A DNA stretch of 26,366 bases from an uncultured Gemmatimonadota bacterium (GCA_946479895.1 CAMLHT010000011.1:1-26366), one strand, 5' to 3'; shown: positions 1 to 9,650, counted from the first letter of the stretch. Numbers and translations are program-made. Notes: generated by a model from the sequence alone, not told the origin.

Positions 1-1640
<1,640 letters not shown>

Positions 1641-1917
1641 CGGGCGTTGGTCTCGTGCCGGCCCGCGGCCGGCCACGGTCACGAAGGGAGCCACTGGCGG
1701 GGCACGCGGCTCCAACGCCAGGCTGGCTCAGAATCTACTTGTGAGGGGTTTTCCGGGCGAAGCGGCCGAGGCCGGCAGAAAACTGGCTCTGGCGGATACT
1801 CGCGCAGTGATACATATGTTTGCCAGTGTGACGGTCCTGAAAAGGCCGGTGTCCACACCTGTGCCGTCTCGCCGGAGGGACGGCAGCACAGCTTCTCTTC
1901 ACCCACGAAGGAGACTG
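1641..1917. other. Divergent intergenic region between aconitase and subtilase
   Basis: This 277-base gap must hold the promoters of both flanking genes. I see no convincing -35/-10 pair. The most AT-rich part is around 1807-1822 (gatacatatgttt), which could host a -10 element. A clear Shine-Dalgarno aaggag lies at 1908-1913, four bases before the subtilase ATG. No convincing gene is contained in it. Confidence 0.4.
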
Positions 1918-3225
1918 ATGAATCGCACTCCGCTCCTGGCCGCCGCGGCGGCCACCCTGGCTCTGGTCAGCGCCTGCGCCGACAGCGCCCCCCTCGCTCC
2001 GGAGCTCTCCGGATCGGCTGCATCGACCTCGCAGGCCGTCGAGCAGATCATGGATGGTGAAATCATCGTGCGCATGGCCGATGACGCCGATCCCACGCTC
2101 GTCGCCCGCGACAACGGGCTGCAGGTCACCCAGGCGCTTCGCGGCCGCAACTACGTGCTGCGTGGCGCGGCGGGCGGCGAACGCTCGGCCGCGATGATGA
2201 TCCGACGGGACCAGCGGGTCGTCTACGCCGAGCCGAATTACCTGCGCCAGCCCACGACGATCGATTCGCGCCTGTGGGCGTTCTACAATCCCGGTGGGCT
2301 GAACATGAAGTACACGAGCGGCGCGAACAAAGGAAAGCCGCTGCCGGCCAGCTACGCGTCGATCCTCGACGCCGACGAGGACAACGTCGAGAACTACGCG
2401 GCCGGCGGGGCGGACGTGGTGGTCGGCAGCATCGACACCGGCGTCGACCTCACCCACCCCGAGTTCATCACCGGTGGCGTCTCCCGCCTCATCGCGGGCA
2501 AGGACTGGTACAACAACGACAACGATCCGACGGACGACGAAGGCCACGGATCGCACACCACGGGAACGATGGCCGGCAACACCGTCGGCGTCGCGGGCGT
2601 GTCGGGCGCGGCGCCGCACGTGAAGGTGCTGGTCCAGAAGGTCTGCGGCCGTCGCGGCTGCCCGACCTCCGCGATCGTCAACGCCATCTACGCGGCGGCG
2701 GACTATCCGGGCATGGTCGCGATGAACCTGAGCCTGGGCGGCTCGAGCGAGTCGCAGGCCGAGAAGGACGCGATCGCCTACGCCACGAACAAGGGCGTCC
2801 TCGTGATCGCGTCGGCGGGCAACGACGGAACGGGAACCGTGTCGTGCCCGGCCTGCGACCCGAATTCGATCTCGGTGTCGGCCACGAACTGGCAGGATGG
2901 GCTGGCCTCGTACTCGAACTACGGTCCGGGCCTCGACATCGCCGCCCCGGGCGGCAACTGCTACTCGAACACGACGTCGGAAGGCTGCATCTACAGCGCC
3001 TACAAGGGCGGTGGATACAGCTGGATGCAGGGCACGTCCATGGCGGCGCCGCAGGTGACCGGCACCGCGGCGATCGTCGCTTCGGTGACGGGCCTGCGCG
3101 GCTCATCGCTGCGCTCGCGCATCCTCTCGACGGCCGACGCCAAGAGCGATGCGTCGCGATTCGGCGCCGGGCGCCTGAACTCGTACCGCGCGGTCACCGG
3201 CAGCTCACTGCCGAGCGGTCAGTAG
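1918..3225 (+). CDS. Secreted subtilisin-like serine protease (S8), predicted lipoprotein
   Basis: A 435-residue exported peptidase. Residues 1-20 form a signal peptide ending in a lipobox-like VSAC, so C20 is probably lipidated. Residues about 45-110 look like an I9-type inhibitory propeptide, ending in VVYAEPNYL. The peptidase domain spans about 115-430. The catalytic triad is complete: D173 (SIDTG), H210 (EGHGSH) and S374 (GTSMAAP), with oxyanion N302 (SAGND). Close cysteine pairs (C243/C248, C310/C313, C348/C357) suggest disulfides formed outside the cytoplasm. The ATG at 1918 is chosen because aaggag precedes it and the signal peptide begins there, although the frame stays open upstream. 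The gene stands alone and ends at a strong terminator. Substrate is unknown; general protein degradation at the cell surface is the likely role. Confidence 0.95.
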   Translation: MNRTPLLAAAAATLALVSACADSAPLAPELSGSAASTSQAVEQIMDGEIIVRMADDADPTLVARDNGLQVTQALRGRNYVLRGAAGGERSAAMMIRRDQRVVYAEPNYLRQPTTIDSRLWAFYNPGGLNMKYTSGANKGKPLPASYASILDADEDNVENYAAGGADVVVGSIDTGVDLTHPEFITGGVSRLIAGKDWYNNDNDPTDDEGHGSHTTGTMAGNTVGVAGVSGAAPHVKVLVQKVCGRRGCPTSAIVNAIYAAADYPGMVAMNLSLGGSSESQAEKDAIAYATNKGVLVIASAGNDGTGTVSCPACDPNSISVSATNWQDGLASYSNYGPGLDIAAPGGNCYSNTTSEGCIYSAYKGGGYSWMQGTSMAAPQVTGTAAIVASVTGLRGSSLRSRILSTADAKSDASRFGAGRLNSYRAVTGSSLPSGQ

Positions 3226-3240
3226 GGAACGCGGGATCCG

Positions 3241-3288
3241 GAACCAGGGGCCGGGCCGATCATCGGCCTTGGCCCCTGGTTCATTTTT
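3241..3288 (+). terminator. Rho-independent terminator after the subtilase
   Basis: A perfect 12-bp stem pairs 3241-3252 (gaaccaggggcc) with 3271-3282 (ggcccctggttc). A nested palindrome ggccgat/atcggcc lies inside it, and a run of five T follows at 3284-3288. It sits 15 bases after the subtilase stop and ends only five bases before the next start codon. Confidence 0.9.
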
Positions 3289-3293
3289 GAGCC

Positions 3294-4331
3294 ATGACTT
3301 CCGACGAACTGCTCCGCGACGTGGGCGCGCTCACCGAGGCGCTGATGCGAATCGACTCCACGAGCGGGCGCGAAGGCGAAGCCATCGCATGGCTCGACGA
3401 CACGTTGCGCGGGGTGGGGTGGAAGGTCACCCGGTTACCGGTGTCGGCGGGGAGGGACTCCCTGTACGCGAGCTCGATGGACGGGCCGTGCGCCGTCACG
3501 TTGTCCACGCACATCGATACCGTGCCGCCGATGATCCCGCCCCGGCGTGAAGGGCGGCGCATCCATGGCCGGGGAGCCTGCGACGCGAAGGGGATCGCCG
3601 CGGCGATGATCGTCGCCGCCGAGCGACTGCGCGCGCGGGGCAGGGCGATCGGACTGCTGTTCGTGGTCGGTGAAGAGGTCAGCCACGACGGCGCGCACGC
3701 GGCCGACGCCTGGGTACGTACGCACCCGACGGGCAGCCGCTATCTCATCAATGGCGAGCCGACCGAGAGCACGCTGGCGAAGGGAACCAAGGGAGCGGTT
3801 CGCCTGATCGTCCGCACGAAAGGCCAGGCGGCGCATTCGGCCTATCCCCACCTCGGCCATTCGGCGACCACCGATCTCGTGAAGCTTCTCGCCGAGCTCG
3901 ACGAGCTGGTGCTGCCCACCGACGATCTGCTCGGCGACACGACGGTGAACATCGGGAAGATCATGGGCGGCGTCGCCGACAACGTCATCGCGCCGTCGGC
4001 GGAAGCACGGCTGATGATACGGCTCGTGACGCCCGTCGAGACGGTGATGCCGATCCTCGAGGCATGGGCATCCGGTCGGGCCGGGATCGAGTGGAGCATC
4101 ATGGTGCCGCCCATGAAGCTCGGAGTCCTCGACGGCTTTCCCACCTCGGTCGCGGCGTTCGCCACCGACATCCCGGAGCTCACGAACTGGGGAAGGCCAT
4201 TCCTCTTCGGGCCCGGTTCCATCCACGTCGCGCACCGCGACGACGAGTTCGTGGACGTCGACGAGCTGGAAGCGGCCGTGGACACCTACGAGCAGCTCGC
4301 CGAGCGGCTCGCGGAGGCGGGCCGGGCCTAG
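3294..4331 (+). CDS. M20-family zinc metallohydrolase (ArgE/DapE/LysK-like deacylase or peptidase)
   Basis: A 345-residue cytoplasmic amidohydrolase of the M20 family, which removes acyl or amino-acid groups using two metal ions. All family ligands can be seen: H73 and D75 (STHIDTVPP), bridging D97 (GACDAKG), general base E127 with ligand E128 (VVGEEVS), E155 (INGEPTE) and H314 near the C-terminus. H181 (AAHSAYPH) is the conserved dimerisation-domain histidine. Overall layout resembles LysK/ArgE deacetylases, but no amino-acid biosynthesis neighbours support a specific substrate. The ATG at 3294 follows the upstream terminator by five bases and has no Shine-Dalgarno. There is no in-frame start upstream, and the N-terminus fits the family. 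The gene converges on the patatin gene and their stop codons share CTAG at 4328-4331. Confidence 0.9.
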   Translation: MTSDELLRDVGALTEALMRIDSTSGREGEAIAWLDDTLRGVGWKVTRLPVSAGRDSLYASSMDGPCAVTLSTHIDTVPPMIPPRREGRRIHGRGACDAKGIAAAMIVAAERLRARGRAIGLLFVVGEEVSHDGAHAADAWVRTHPTGSRYLINGEPTESTLAKGTKGAVRLIVRTKGQAAHSAYPHLGHSATTDLVKLLAELDELVLPTDDLLGDTTVNIGKIMGGVADNVIAPSAEARLMIRLVTPVETVMPILEAWASGRAGIEWSIMVPPMKLGVLDGFPTSVAAFATDIPELTNWGRPFLFGPGSIHVAHRDDEFVDVDELEAAVDTYEQLAERLAEAGRA

Positions 4332-5446
4332 CTCGCCAGCTGTTCGGACGCGGGGGCGGGCAGCGCCGCCGGCCGGATGGTGCGGGCGATGATCGCGTTG
4401 GTCGGACAGGCGCCGACGAAGTCTCCATCGGCCGGGGACCACTCGACGACCTTGGTGCGCGCGAACGCCTTGCCCGTCGAGTCGAGGCCCATGACTCCCG
4501 GGGCAAGCGCGGCGCACAGGCCGCAGCCGATGCACCGGTCGCGCGCGACCTCGAGCTGCACGTGCCGGCGGGGATAGATGCCGCCCTCCTGCTCGAGGTA
4601 GGCCTCGAACCCCTCGAGCGCGGCCTCGGCGGCGCGACGCCCCTCGGTGATCGAGCTCTCGGTGTTGGCGAAGCTGAGCCAGTCGTCCTGACAGCGCGGG
4701 CGGATGAGGATCATCGGCGCCCCACGCCAGCTCTCGAGCGGATACTGCTGGAGCGCGTGCATCATGGTGGACGCCGAGCGCATGTAGATGTTGGCGAACC
4801 CGCGCGACTGGACGTCCTTCAGCATTCGCATCTCGGTGCTGCCCACGTCAACGGCGATGATCAGGTCGGCCCACAGGGACGCGATCTGAACCGGCAGGTT
4901 GTCGATGACGCCGCCGTCCACGCAGTATCGCTCTCCCACCTTGCCGGGCGGGAAGAAGCCCGGCAGCGCGCATGACGCGTAGACCGCGTCCTGGATGTTC
5001 GCCTCCTGGAGCCCGGGCGTCCCGAAGATCACCTGCGTCCCGCGCTCGAGGTCCACGGTATTCACGAAGAGCGAGGCGCCCAGCTCGGCGAAGGTGCCGC
5101 GCGGCACCACCGACTCGACGAGCCCGCGCAGGGGCCCCTCGAGATAGATGGAAGGCGCGTTCATCCGTTCCTTGATCATTCCGATGTGATCGAGGCGGAA
5201 GAGATCCCGGCGCCGCATGGCGATCGCCCTCCTCGCCATTTCCTCGGCGGTGACACCACCGGCGAACGCCGCCGCCAGCAGGGCGCCGATGCTCGTGCCG
5301 GCGAAGATCGAAGGGACGATCCCGCGGTCGTTGAGCGCCTGAAGGACCCCGATGTGAGCGAATCCCTTCATGCCGCCGCCGCCGAGCACCAGCGCGATGC
5401 GTCGCGAACGCGGCGGCGCGGCGGCGGGCGTGTGACGGATGCTCAT
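4328..5446 (-). CDS. Patatin-like phospholipase fused to a C-terminal ferredoxin domain
   Basis: A 372-residue protein with two domains. Residues 16-205 are a patatin-like lipase: oxyanion loop GGGGMKG (22-28), nucleophile S52 in GTSIG, and dyad aspartate D177 in VDGGVIDN. This is the RssA/YchK-like type of bacterial patatin, which hydrolyses acyl esters with a Ser-Asp dyad. Residues about 297-360 are a small single-cluster ferredoxin: C305, C308 and C311 in CIGCGLC, plus C347 in GACPTNAI, enough to bind one [4Fe-4S] cluster. No signal peptide is visible, so it is probably cytoplasmic or membrane-peripheral. It lies four bases downstream of a small secreted-protein gene, probably as one transcript. 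Joining a lipase to a ferredoxin is unusual. The continuous frame and intact motifs on both sides argue that the fusion is genuine. Confidence 0.93.
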   Translation of the reverse strand: MSIRHTPAAAPPRSRRIALVLGGGGMKGFAHIGVLQALNDRGIVPSIFAGTSIGALLAAAFAGGVTAEEMARRAIAMRRRDLFRLDHIGMIKERMNAPSIYLEGPLRGLVESVVPRGTFAELGASLFVNTVDLERGTQVIFGTPGLQEANIQDAVYASCALPGFFPPGKVGERYCVDGGVIDNLPVQIASLWADLIIAVDVGSTEMRMLKDVQSRGFANIYMRSASTMMHALQQYPLESWRGAPMILIRPRCQDDWLSFANTESSITEGRRAAEAALEGFEAYLEQEGGIYPRRHVQLEVARDRCIGCGLCAALAPGVMGLDSTGKAFARTKVVEWSPADGDFVGACPTNAIIARTIRPAALPAPASEQLAS

Positions 5447-5450
5447 CCGC

Positions 5451-5816
5451 CTATTTCAGGTAGTTCCACAAGCCGTACAGCCCCACGATCGCGCCACCGA
5501 ACATCAGCACCGATCCGCCGTCACCGCCGATCAGGGCGCCGACGACGATCGCAGCTCCGCCGACGGCCATCTCGGCTTTCGCTTCACCGAGGTTCTGTCC
5601 GCTCGATGGAAGCGGAGCGGCCGGCGTCATGGCTGGCCGACGGACGGCGTCACTGGGCCTGTCGATCAGGGAGGCCGGAGCAGTGGCTTCCACGACGGCC
5701 GTGTCCGAGAGCGCCGGAGCAGCGGGGGCATTCGGAGAGGAGACCTGCTGGGCGCGAGCCCCGGCCGAGAGGGACGCGATCGCTGCAACAGCGTACAGAA
5801 CCTGGCGCATTCTCAT
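5451..5816 (-). CDS. Small exported protein of unknown function
   Basis: A 121-residue protein. Residues 1-22 form a Sec signal peptide with a likely AxA cleavage site (GARAQQ). The middle is alanine/proline-rich and disordered-looking. The C-terminal 40 residues are hydrophobic and glycine-rich, ending GLYGLWNYLK, and could span or associate with a membrane. There is no basic tail, so it is not a typical sorting signal. The ATG at 5816 has a good Shine-Dalgarno (ggag, six bases upstream); a second in-frame ATG lies two codons later. It is followed after four bases by the patatin-ferredoxin gene and is probably the first gene of that unit. Its start is only 29 bases from the divergent permease start. 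I do not recognise a named family. Confidence 0.75.
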   Translation of the reverse strand: MRMRQVLYAVAAIASLSAGARAQQVSSPNAPAAPALSDTAVVEATAPASLIDRPSDAVRRPAMTPAAPLPSSGQNLGEAKAEMAVGGAAIVVGALIGGDGGSVLMFGGAIVGLYGLWNYLK

Positions 5817-5845
5817 GGGTTTCTCCGTTCGGTTGTTACGGCCCT

Positions 5846-7297
5846 ATGGAAAAGGCGAGCCACGAATCCCGAACCCTCATCCGAGGGGTTGGCCGGGCCC
5901 GGGTTGCGTCCACGAGTCGCCCAATCGAGCTTCCCGGCACCTCGAACCCGGACAGGTCCGACATTTCGACTGTAGACGAGCGCCGTACGTCACAGGCCAG
6001 CGCTTCCGACTCCCGGCTGCTCCGCGCGGTGGGGATGTGGGCACTCGCGGCGTCGATCGTCAACGTGACGATCGGGGGAGGAATCTTCCGGCTTCCCGCC
6101 GGCGTCTACGCGTCGCTGGGAGCCGCCTCGCCGATCGCCTACGTCGTGTGCGCGGTGATGATGGGGCTGATCGTGGTCTGCTTCGCCGAAGCGGGCAGCC
6201 GCGTGTCGCTGACCGGTGGATTGTACGCCTACGTCGAGACGGCGTTCGGGCCCCTGGTCGGCTTCGTGAGCGGCGTGCTGCTGTGGGCAGGCATGACGTC
6301 GGCGCTGTCGGCGGTCGCGGTGTTCTTCGGGGACGCGGTGGGGGCGCTGGTCCCCGCGCTGGCATCCCCCGGCATGCGGAACACGGTCATCGTCGTCGTG
6401 CTCGCGCTGTTCTCCGGCCTCAACGTGCTGGGCGTGGCCAACGCGACGCGCTTCAACGTCCTGATGACCGTGGCCAAGCTCGCGCCGCTCGCGCTGCTGA
6501 TTCTCGTCGGCCTCGCCTCGCTCGACGCGGAGCGCCTGTCGATCGGGGCGGCGCCGAAGGCCGGCGACCTCGCGCGCGGGTCGATCTTCCTCATGTTCGC
6601 GTTCCTCGGCATCGAGTCGGCGCTGGTTCCGAGCGGAGAAGTGAAGGACCCGGCCCGGACGATGCCGCGCGCCATCGCGATCGCGATGGTGGGCGTCGTG
6701 ATCGTCTATCTCTCGGTGCAGCTCGTGACGCAGTCGGCGCTCGGTCCGGCGCTGGGCACGTCGAAGACGCCGGTTGCCGACGCCGGCGGCGCGCTGCTCG
6801 GCGCGTGGGGCCGGACGCTGATCCTCGTCGGCTCGACGGTTTCGATGTTCGGGTACGTGAGCGGCATGACGCTGGCCGTGCCGCGGATGCTCTATGCCTT
6901 CGGGCGCGACGGATTCCTGCCGGCGGCGCTCGCGTCGGTGCACGGGCGCTTCCGCACGCCCCATGTCGCCATCGCCGTGCAGCTGGTCATCAGCGTGGCG
7001 ATCGCGGTCACCGGGACCTTCGAGCGGCTGGCCATCGTCGCGAACGGCTCGATTCTCGTCGTGTACGCCGCCTGCGCGCTGGCCGTGTTCCAGCTGCGCC
7101 GGCGCGACGTCCGCAGCGGCGGTACGCCCTTCGTGGCGCCCCTCGGCGGTGTCGTTCCCGCGCTCGCGCTCATCGCCATCGTCTGGCTCATGACCGGCCT
7201 GACCGCCCCCGAATGGGTTGCGCTGGGTGTCGCGACCGCGCTGGCGCTCGTGGTGTACGCCATCTCGCGCGGGCGGCGCACGGCGGTCGTGCCATGA
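5846..7297 (+). CDS. APC-superfamily amino-acid permease
   Basis: An inner-membrane amino-acid transporter of up to 483 residues with about 12 hydrophobic segments. TM1 carries the family glycine signature IVNVTIGGGIFRLPAG, and TM6 has the typical IFLMFAFLGIESALVPSGE. Substrate cannot be read from sequence. The next gene overlaps by four bases (ATGA) and encodes a kynureninase-like enzyme, so aromatic or tryptophan-derived amino acids are an inferred possibility. The start is uncertain. ATG 5846 gives a 60-residue polar N-terminal extension with no Shine-Dalgarno and only 29 bases to the divergent gene. The next in-frame starts are GTG 6028 and ATG 6034, right at TM1. There is no ATG, GTG or TTG in between. 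Confidence 0.93.
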   Translation: MEKASHESRTLIRGVGRARVASTSRPIELPGTSNPDRSDISTVDERRTSQASASDSRLLRAVGMWALAASIVNVTIGGGIFRLPAGVYASLGAASPIAYVVCAVMMGLIVVCFAEAGSRVSLTGGLYAYVETAFGPLVGFVSGVLLWAGMTSALSAVAVFFGDAVGALVPALASPGMRNTVIVVVLALFSGLNVLGVANATRFNVLMTVAKLAPLALLILVGLASLDAERLSIGAAPKAGDLARGSIFLMFAFLGIESALVPSGEVKDPARTMPRAIAIAMVGVVIVYLSVQLVTQSALGPALGTSKTPVADAGGALLGAWGRTLILVGSTVSMFGYVSGMTLAVPRMLYAFGRDGFLPAALASVHGRFRTPHVAIAVQLVISVAIAVTGTFERLAIVANGSILVVYAACALAVFQLRRRDVRSGGTPFVAPLGGVVPALALIAIVWLMTGLTAPEWVALGVATALALVVYAISRGRRTAVVP

Positions 7298-8484
7298 CCG
7301 ATCCGCTCCTCTCGTTCCGGGCCGAATTCCCGATCCTGTCGCGGACGAACTACCTCGTCTCGAATTCGCTCGGCGCGATGCCGCGCGGCGTGCCCGATCG
7401 CCTGGCCGAGTACGTGGACCAGTGGGCAGAGCTTGGGGTGAAGGCGTGGGCCGCGGGATGGTGGGAGATGCCGATCACGGTGGGCAACGAGATCGCGCCG
7501 CTGATCGGCGCGGCCGCCGGCGAGGTGGCGATGCTCCCCAACGTCACCATCACGCAGACGGCGGTGATCACCGCGCTCGAGTACACGGCGCCGCGGAACC
7601 GCATCGTGATGACCGCGCTCGACTTTCCCTCCGTGCGCTACGTGTACGAGGGGCTCGCGCGGAGGCTGGGCGCCGAGATCGTCGTCGTTCCGACCCGCGA
7701 TGGTCTCGGCGTCGACCTCGACGAGCTGCTGGCGGCGATCGACGAGCGCACGCGGCTGGTGGCCATCTCGCACGTGCTCTTCAAGTCGGCGTCCATCGTG
7801 GACGTGGAGGCCGTCTGCCGGCGCGCTCGCGAGGCGGGAGCGCTGGTCTCTCTCGACGGCTTTCACGCCGTCGGGGTGATCCCGGTGGACGTGAAGGCCC
7901 TGGGGGTGGATTTCTACGCCGGCGGGGTGCTCAAGTGGCTGTGCGGCGGACCGGGCGGCTGCTTCCTGTACGTTGCCCCCGAGCTCGCGTCGCGGCTCGA
8001 GCCCGCGTTCACCGGCTGGCAGGCCCACGAGCATCCGTTCGCGTTCGAAACGCCGATGGCCTACGCGGATGGAGGCTGGCGCTGGCTGAACGGCACGCCC
8101 TCCATTCCGTCGCTGTTCGCCGCCATCGAAGGCCCGCGCATAGTTCGCCGCGCCGGCATCGAGCGGATCCGGGAGAAGAGCATGCGTCAGACCCAGCGCC
8201 TGATCGATCTCGCGGACGCCCGGGGATACAAGGTGATGGCGCCTCGTGAACCCGGGCGGCGGGGAGGCACGGTGGCCTTCGACGTGCCCCACGCGTACGA
8301 GATCGCCCAGCTGCTCCTGGCCCGGGGTGTGGTCGTGGACTACCGGCCAGGCGCCGGTATCCGGCTGGCGCCGCATTTCTACACGGATGACAGCGAGCTC
8401 GAGCAGGCCGTTTCGGTCATCGACGACGGCCTCGCCACGGGTGAGTGGAAGCAATTCGCCGGCAAGAGGGCCACGGTGACGTAA
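7294..8484 (+). CDS. Kynureninase-like PLP-dependent enzyme (class V fold)
   Basis: A 396-residue cytoplasmic PLP enzyme of the class V aminotransferase fold. Several blocks resemble kynureninase, which cleaves kynurenine to anthranilate and alanine: YLVSNSLGAMP at 20-30, GWWEMP followed by IGAAAGEV, SHVLFKSASIVD, cofactor aspartate D188 in SLDGFHAVG, probable PLP lysine K214 in VLKWLCGGPGG, and a C-terminal ARGVVVDYRPGAGIRLAP. Length is close to bacterial kynureninases (about 400-420). The start ATG overlaps the permease stop, so the two are translationally coupled, suggesting uptake followed by breakdown of one substrate. No other kynurenine-pathway gene is nearby. A different class V lyase or aminotransferase activity therefore remains possible. 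Confidence 0.85.
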   Translation: MTDPLLSFRAEFPILSRTNYLVSNSLGAMPRGVPDRLAEYVDQWAELGVKAWAAGWWEMPITVGNEIAPLIGAAAGEVAMLPNVTITQTAVITALEYTAPRNRIVMTALDFPSVRYVYEGLARRLGAEIVVVPTRDGLGVDLDELLAAIDERTRLVAISHVLFKSASIVDVEAVCRRAREAGALVSLDGFHAVGVIPVDVKALGVDFYAGGVLKWLCGGPGGCFLYVAPELASRLEPAFTGWQAHEHPFAFETPMAYADGGWRWLNGTPSIPSLFAAIEGPRIVRRAGIERIREKSMRQTQRLIDLADARGYKVMAPREPGRRGGTVAFDVPHAYEIAQLLLARGVVVDYRPGAGIRLAPHFYTDDSELEQAVSVIDDGLATGEWKQFAGKRATVT

Positions 8485-8558
8485 GTCCAGCGGCCGGGGC
8501 CCCATTTTCGGCACGCGCCATGCCCTTCGACAGGGCATCACCGCAGTGGAGCAGCCCC

Positions 8559-8963
8559 GTGTCGAATCGTTGGATCCTCACCCTGGCTTTCATCGCGCTG
8601 GCGCCGGCTTCGGCCGCCGCGCAATTCACCACCTTCATCGCGCCTCCGAATCCGGTGAAGGATTCGATCCAGGCCGTGGTGGCCGCCGAGCAGAAGGCGG
8701 CGGCTGACAGCGTCACTCGCGCCCAGATCGCGAACATGAAGACCTGGGTCGATTCGGCGGCCGGCGTCGTGGTGCCGGCGACGGACACCGCGTTCGCCGT
8801 GCAGACGGTGACGGCGACGACCGAGACCTCCGGCGGCCTGGTGGCCCCGGACACGGCGAGCCCGGTTCCGTTCCTGCTCGCGTCCGGTCTCATGGGCCTG
8901 TTGATCGGCCTCTACCTGGTGCGACGCCCGCGGGCGAAGGCGCAGCGCCTCGACCGCCGGTAG
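8559..8963 (+). CDS. Small exported protein with sorting-signal-like C-terminus (putative sortase substrate)
   Basis: A 134-residue protein starting at GTG 8559, chosen because ggag lies seven bases upstream and the signal peptide then begins at residue 1. Residues 1-22 are a Sec signal ending ASAAAQ. The mature part is alanine/threonine-rich with no known fold. The C-terminus has three parts in order: a short motif VAPDTAS (95-101), a hydrophobic segment (about 103-121) and a basic tail rich in arginine (122-134). This is the layout of a sortase sorting signal, with APDTA standing where LPxTG or LAxTG would be. The sortase gene begins three bases after the stop. That this protein is the sortase substrate is inference from architecture and adjacency. 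ATG 8520 is an alternative start but lacks a Shine-Dalgarno. Confidence 0.75.
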   Translation: MSNRWILTLAFIALAPASAAAQFTTFIAPPNPVKDSIQAVVAAEQKAAADSVTRAQIANMKTWVDSAAGVVVPATDTAFAVQTVTATTETSGGLVAPDTASPVPFLLASGLMGLLIGLYLVRRPRAKAQRLDRR

Positions 8964-8966
8964 CGA

Positions 8967-9548
8967 ATGCTCCGAAGGCGGCTCGGCTTCGCCTTCATCC
9001 TTGCCGGCGGACTGCTGACGACGTTCGCCGGCAGCCGCTACGTGAGCGGCGCCGCGGCGCAGGATCGTGCCCGGCGGGAGTGGGAAGCGATGCAGGCGCG
9101 GGCTGTCTACGATGAAGTCGCCGCGTCGGCGCTGCGGCCGCGCGAGGTCGCCATCACGCACGGAGCGCCGGTCGCGCGCCTGCGGATCCCGAAGATCGGC
9201 CTCGACGAGATCGTGCTCGAGGGGATCGACGATGACGCGATGAACGGCGGCCCTGGCCACTACCCGGGAAGTCCTCTGCCCGGGCAGGCGGGCAACGCGA
9301 TCGTCTCGGCGCACCGCGACCGACACTTCCGCCGGCTCGGCCAGCTGTCGGTCGGCGACACGGTGATCACCGAATCGGGATCGCGTACGGTGCAGTGGGT
9401 CGTCGTCGGGCGGCGCGTGGTGGACAAGGACCGGCCGGTTCTCTTCCAGGCGCGGACGGCGACCCTCACGCTGACGACGTGCTGGCCGATCCAGTACTTC
9501 GGATCGGCACCGGACAGGTTGATCCTGACCGCGCGTCCCGTCGGGTGA
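8967..9548 (+). CDS. Sortase (class D-like transpeptidase)
   Basis: A 193-residue membrane-anchored sortase. An N-terminal hydrophobic anchor (residues about 6-22) is followed by the beta-barrel domain from about 68. The catalytic residues are all visible: H116 in IVSAHRD, C172 in LTLTTCWP and R184 in PDRLILTARP. The RLRIPKIGLDEIVLEG entry strand and the GPGHYPGSPLPGQAGN loop are typical of class D or class E sortases. These enzymes cleave a C-terminal sorting motif and join the protein to an envelope acceptor; in diderms the acceptor is poorly known. It sits three bases behind the putative substrate gene, so the two probably form a dedicated pair. Class assignment is from overall resemblance and is less certain than the family. 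Confidence 0.92.
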   Translation: MLRRRLGFAFILAGGLLTTFAGSRYVSGAAAQDRARREWEAMQARAVYDEVAASALRPREVAITHGAPVARLRIPKIGLDEIVLEGIDDDAMNGGPGHYPGSPLPGQAGNAIVSAHRDRHFRRLGQLSVGDTVITESGSRTVQWVVVGRRVVDKDRPVLFQARTATLTLTTCWPIQYFGSAPDRLILTARPVG

Positions 9549-9650
9549 TCTGCGTTACTGGAGTGGCCGCGCGCTCCAGGTCACCGATTCCGTAATCCGA
9601 TCGCGAAAGAGTCTTTCCCGCCGGAGGAAAAGGACATACTCTTCTCTTCG

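Noticed and set aside
5451..5570. Hydrophobic C-terminus of the small exported protein as a sorting signal for the nearby sortase
   Set aside because: It lacks a basic tail and any LPxTG- or PEP-like motif, and it lies in a different operon on the other strand.
5629..7293. Open frame extending the kynureninase-like gene upstream through the permease
   Set aside because: The upstream part is an out-of-frame reading of the permease with arginine-rich, low-complexity translation; the real start is ATG 7294.
6892..8541. Minus-strand open frame of 549 codons opposite the permease and kynureninase-like genes
   Set aside because: No domain or signal can be seen, and both plus-strand genes have clear family motifs; long antisense frames are common at this GC content.
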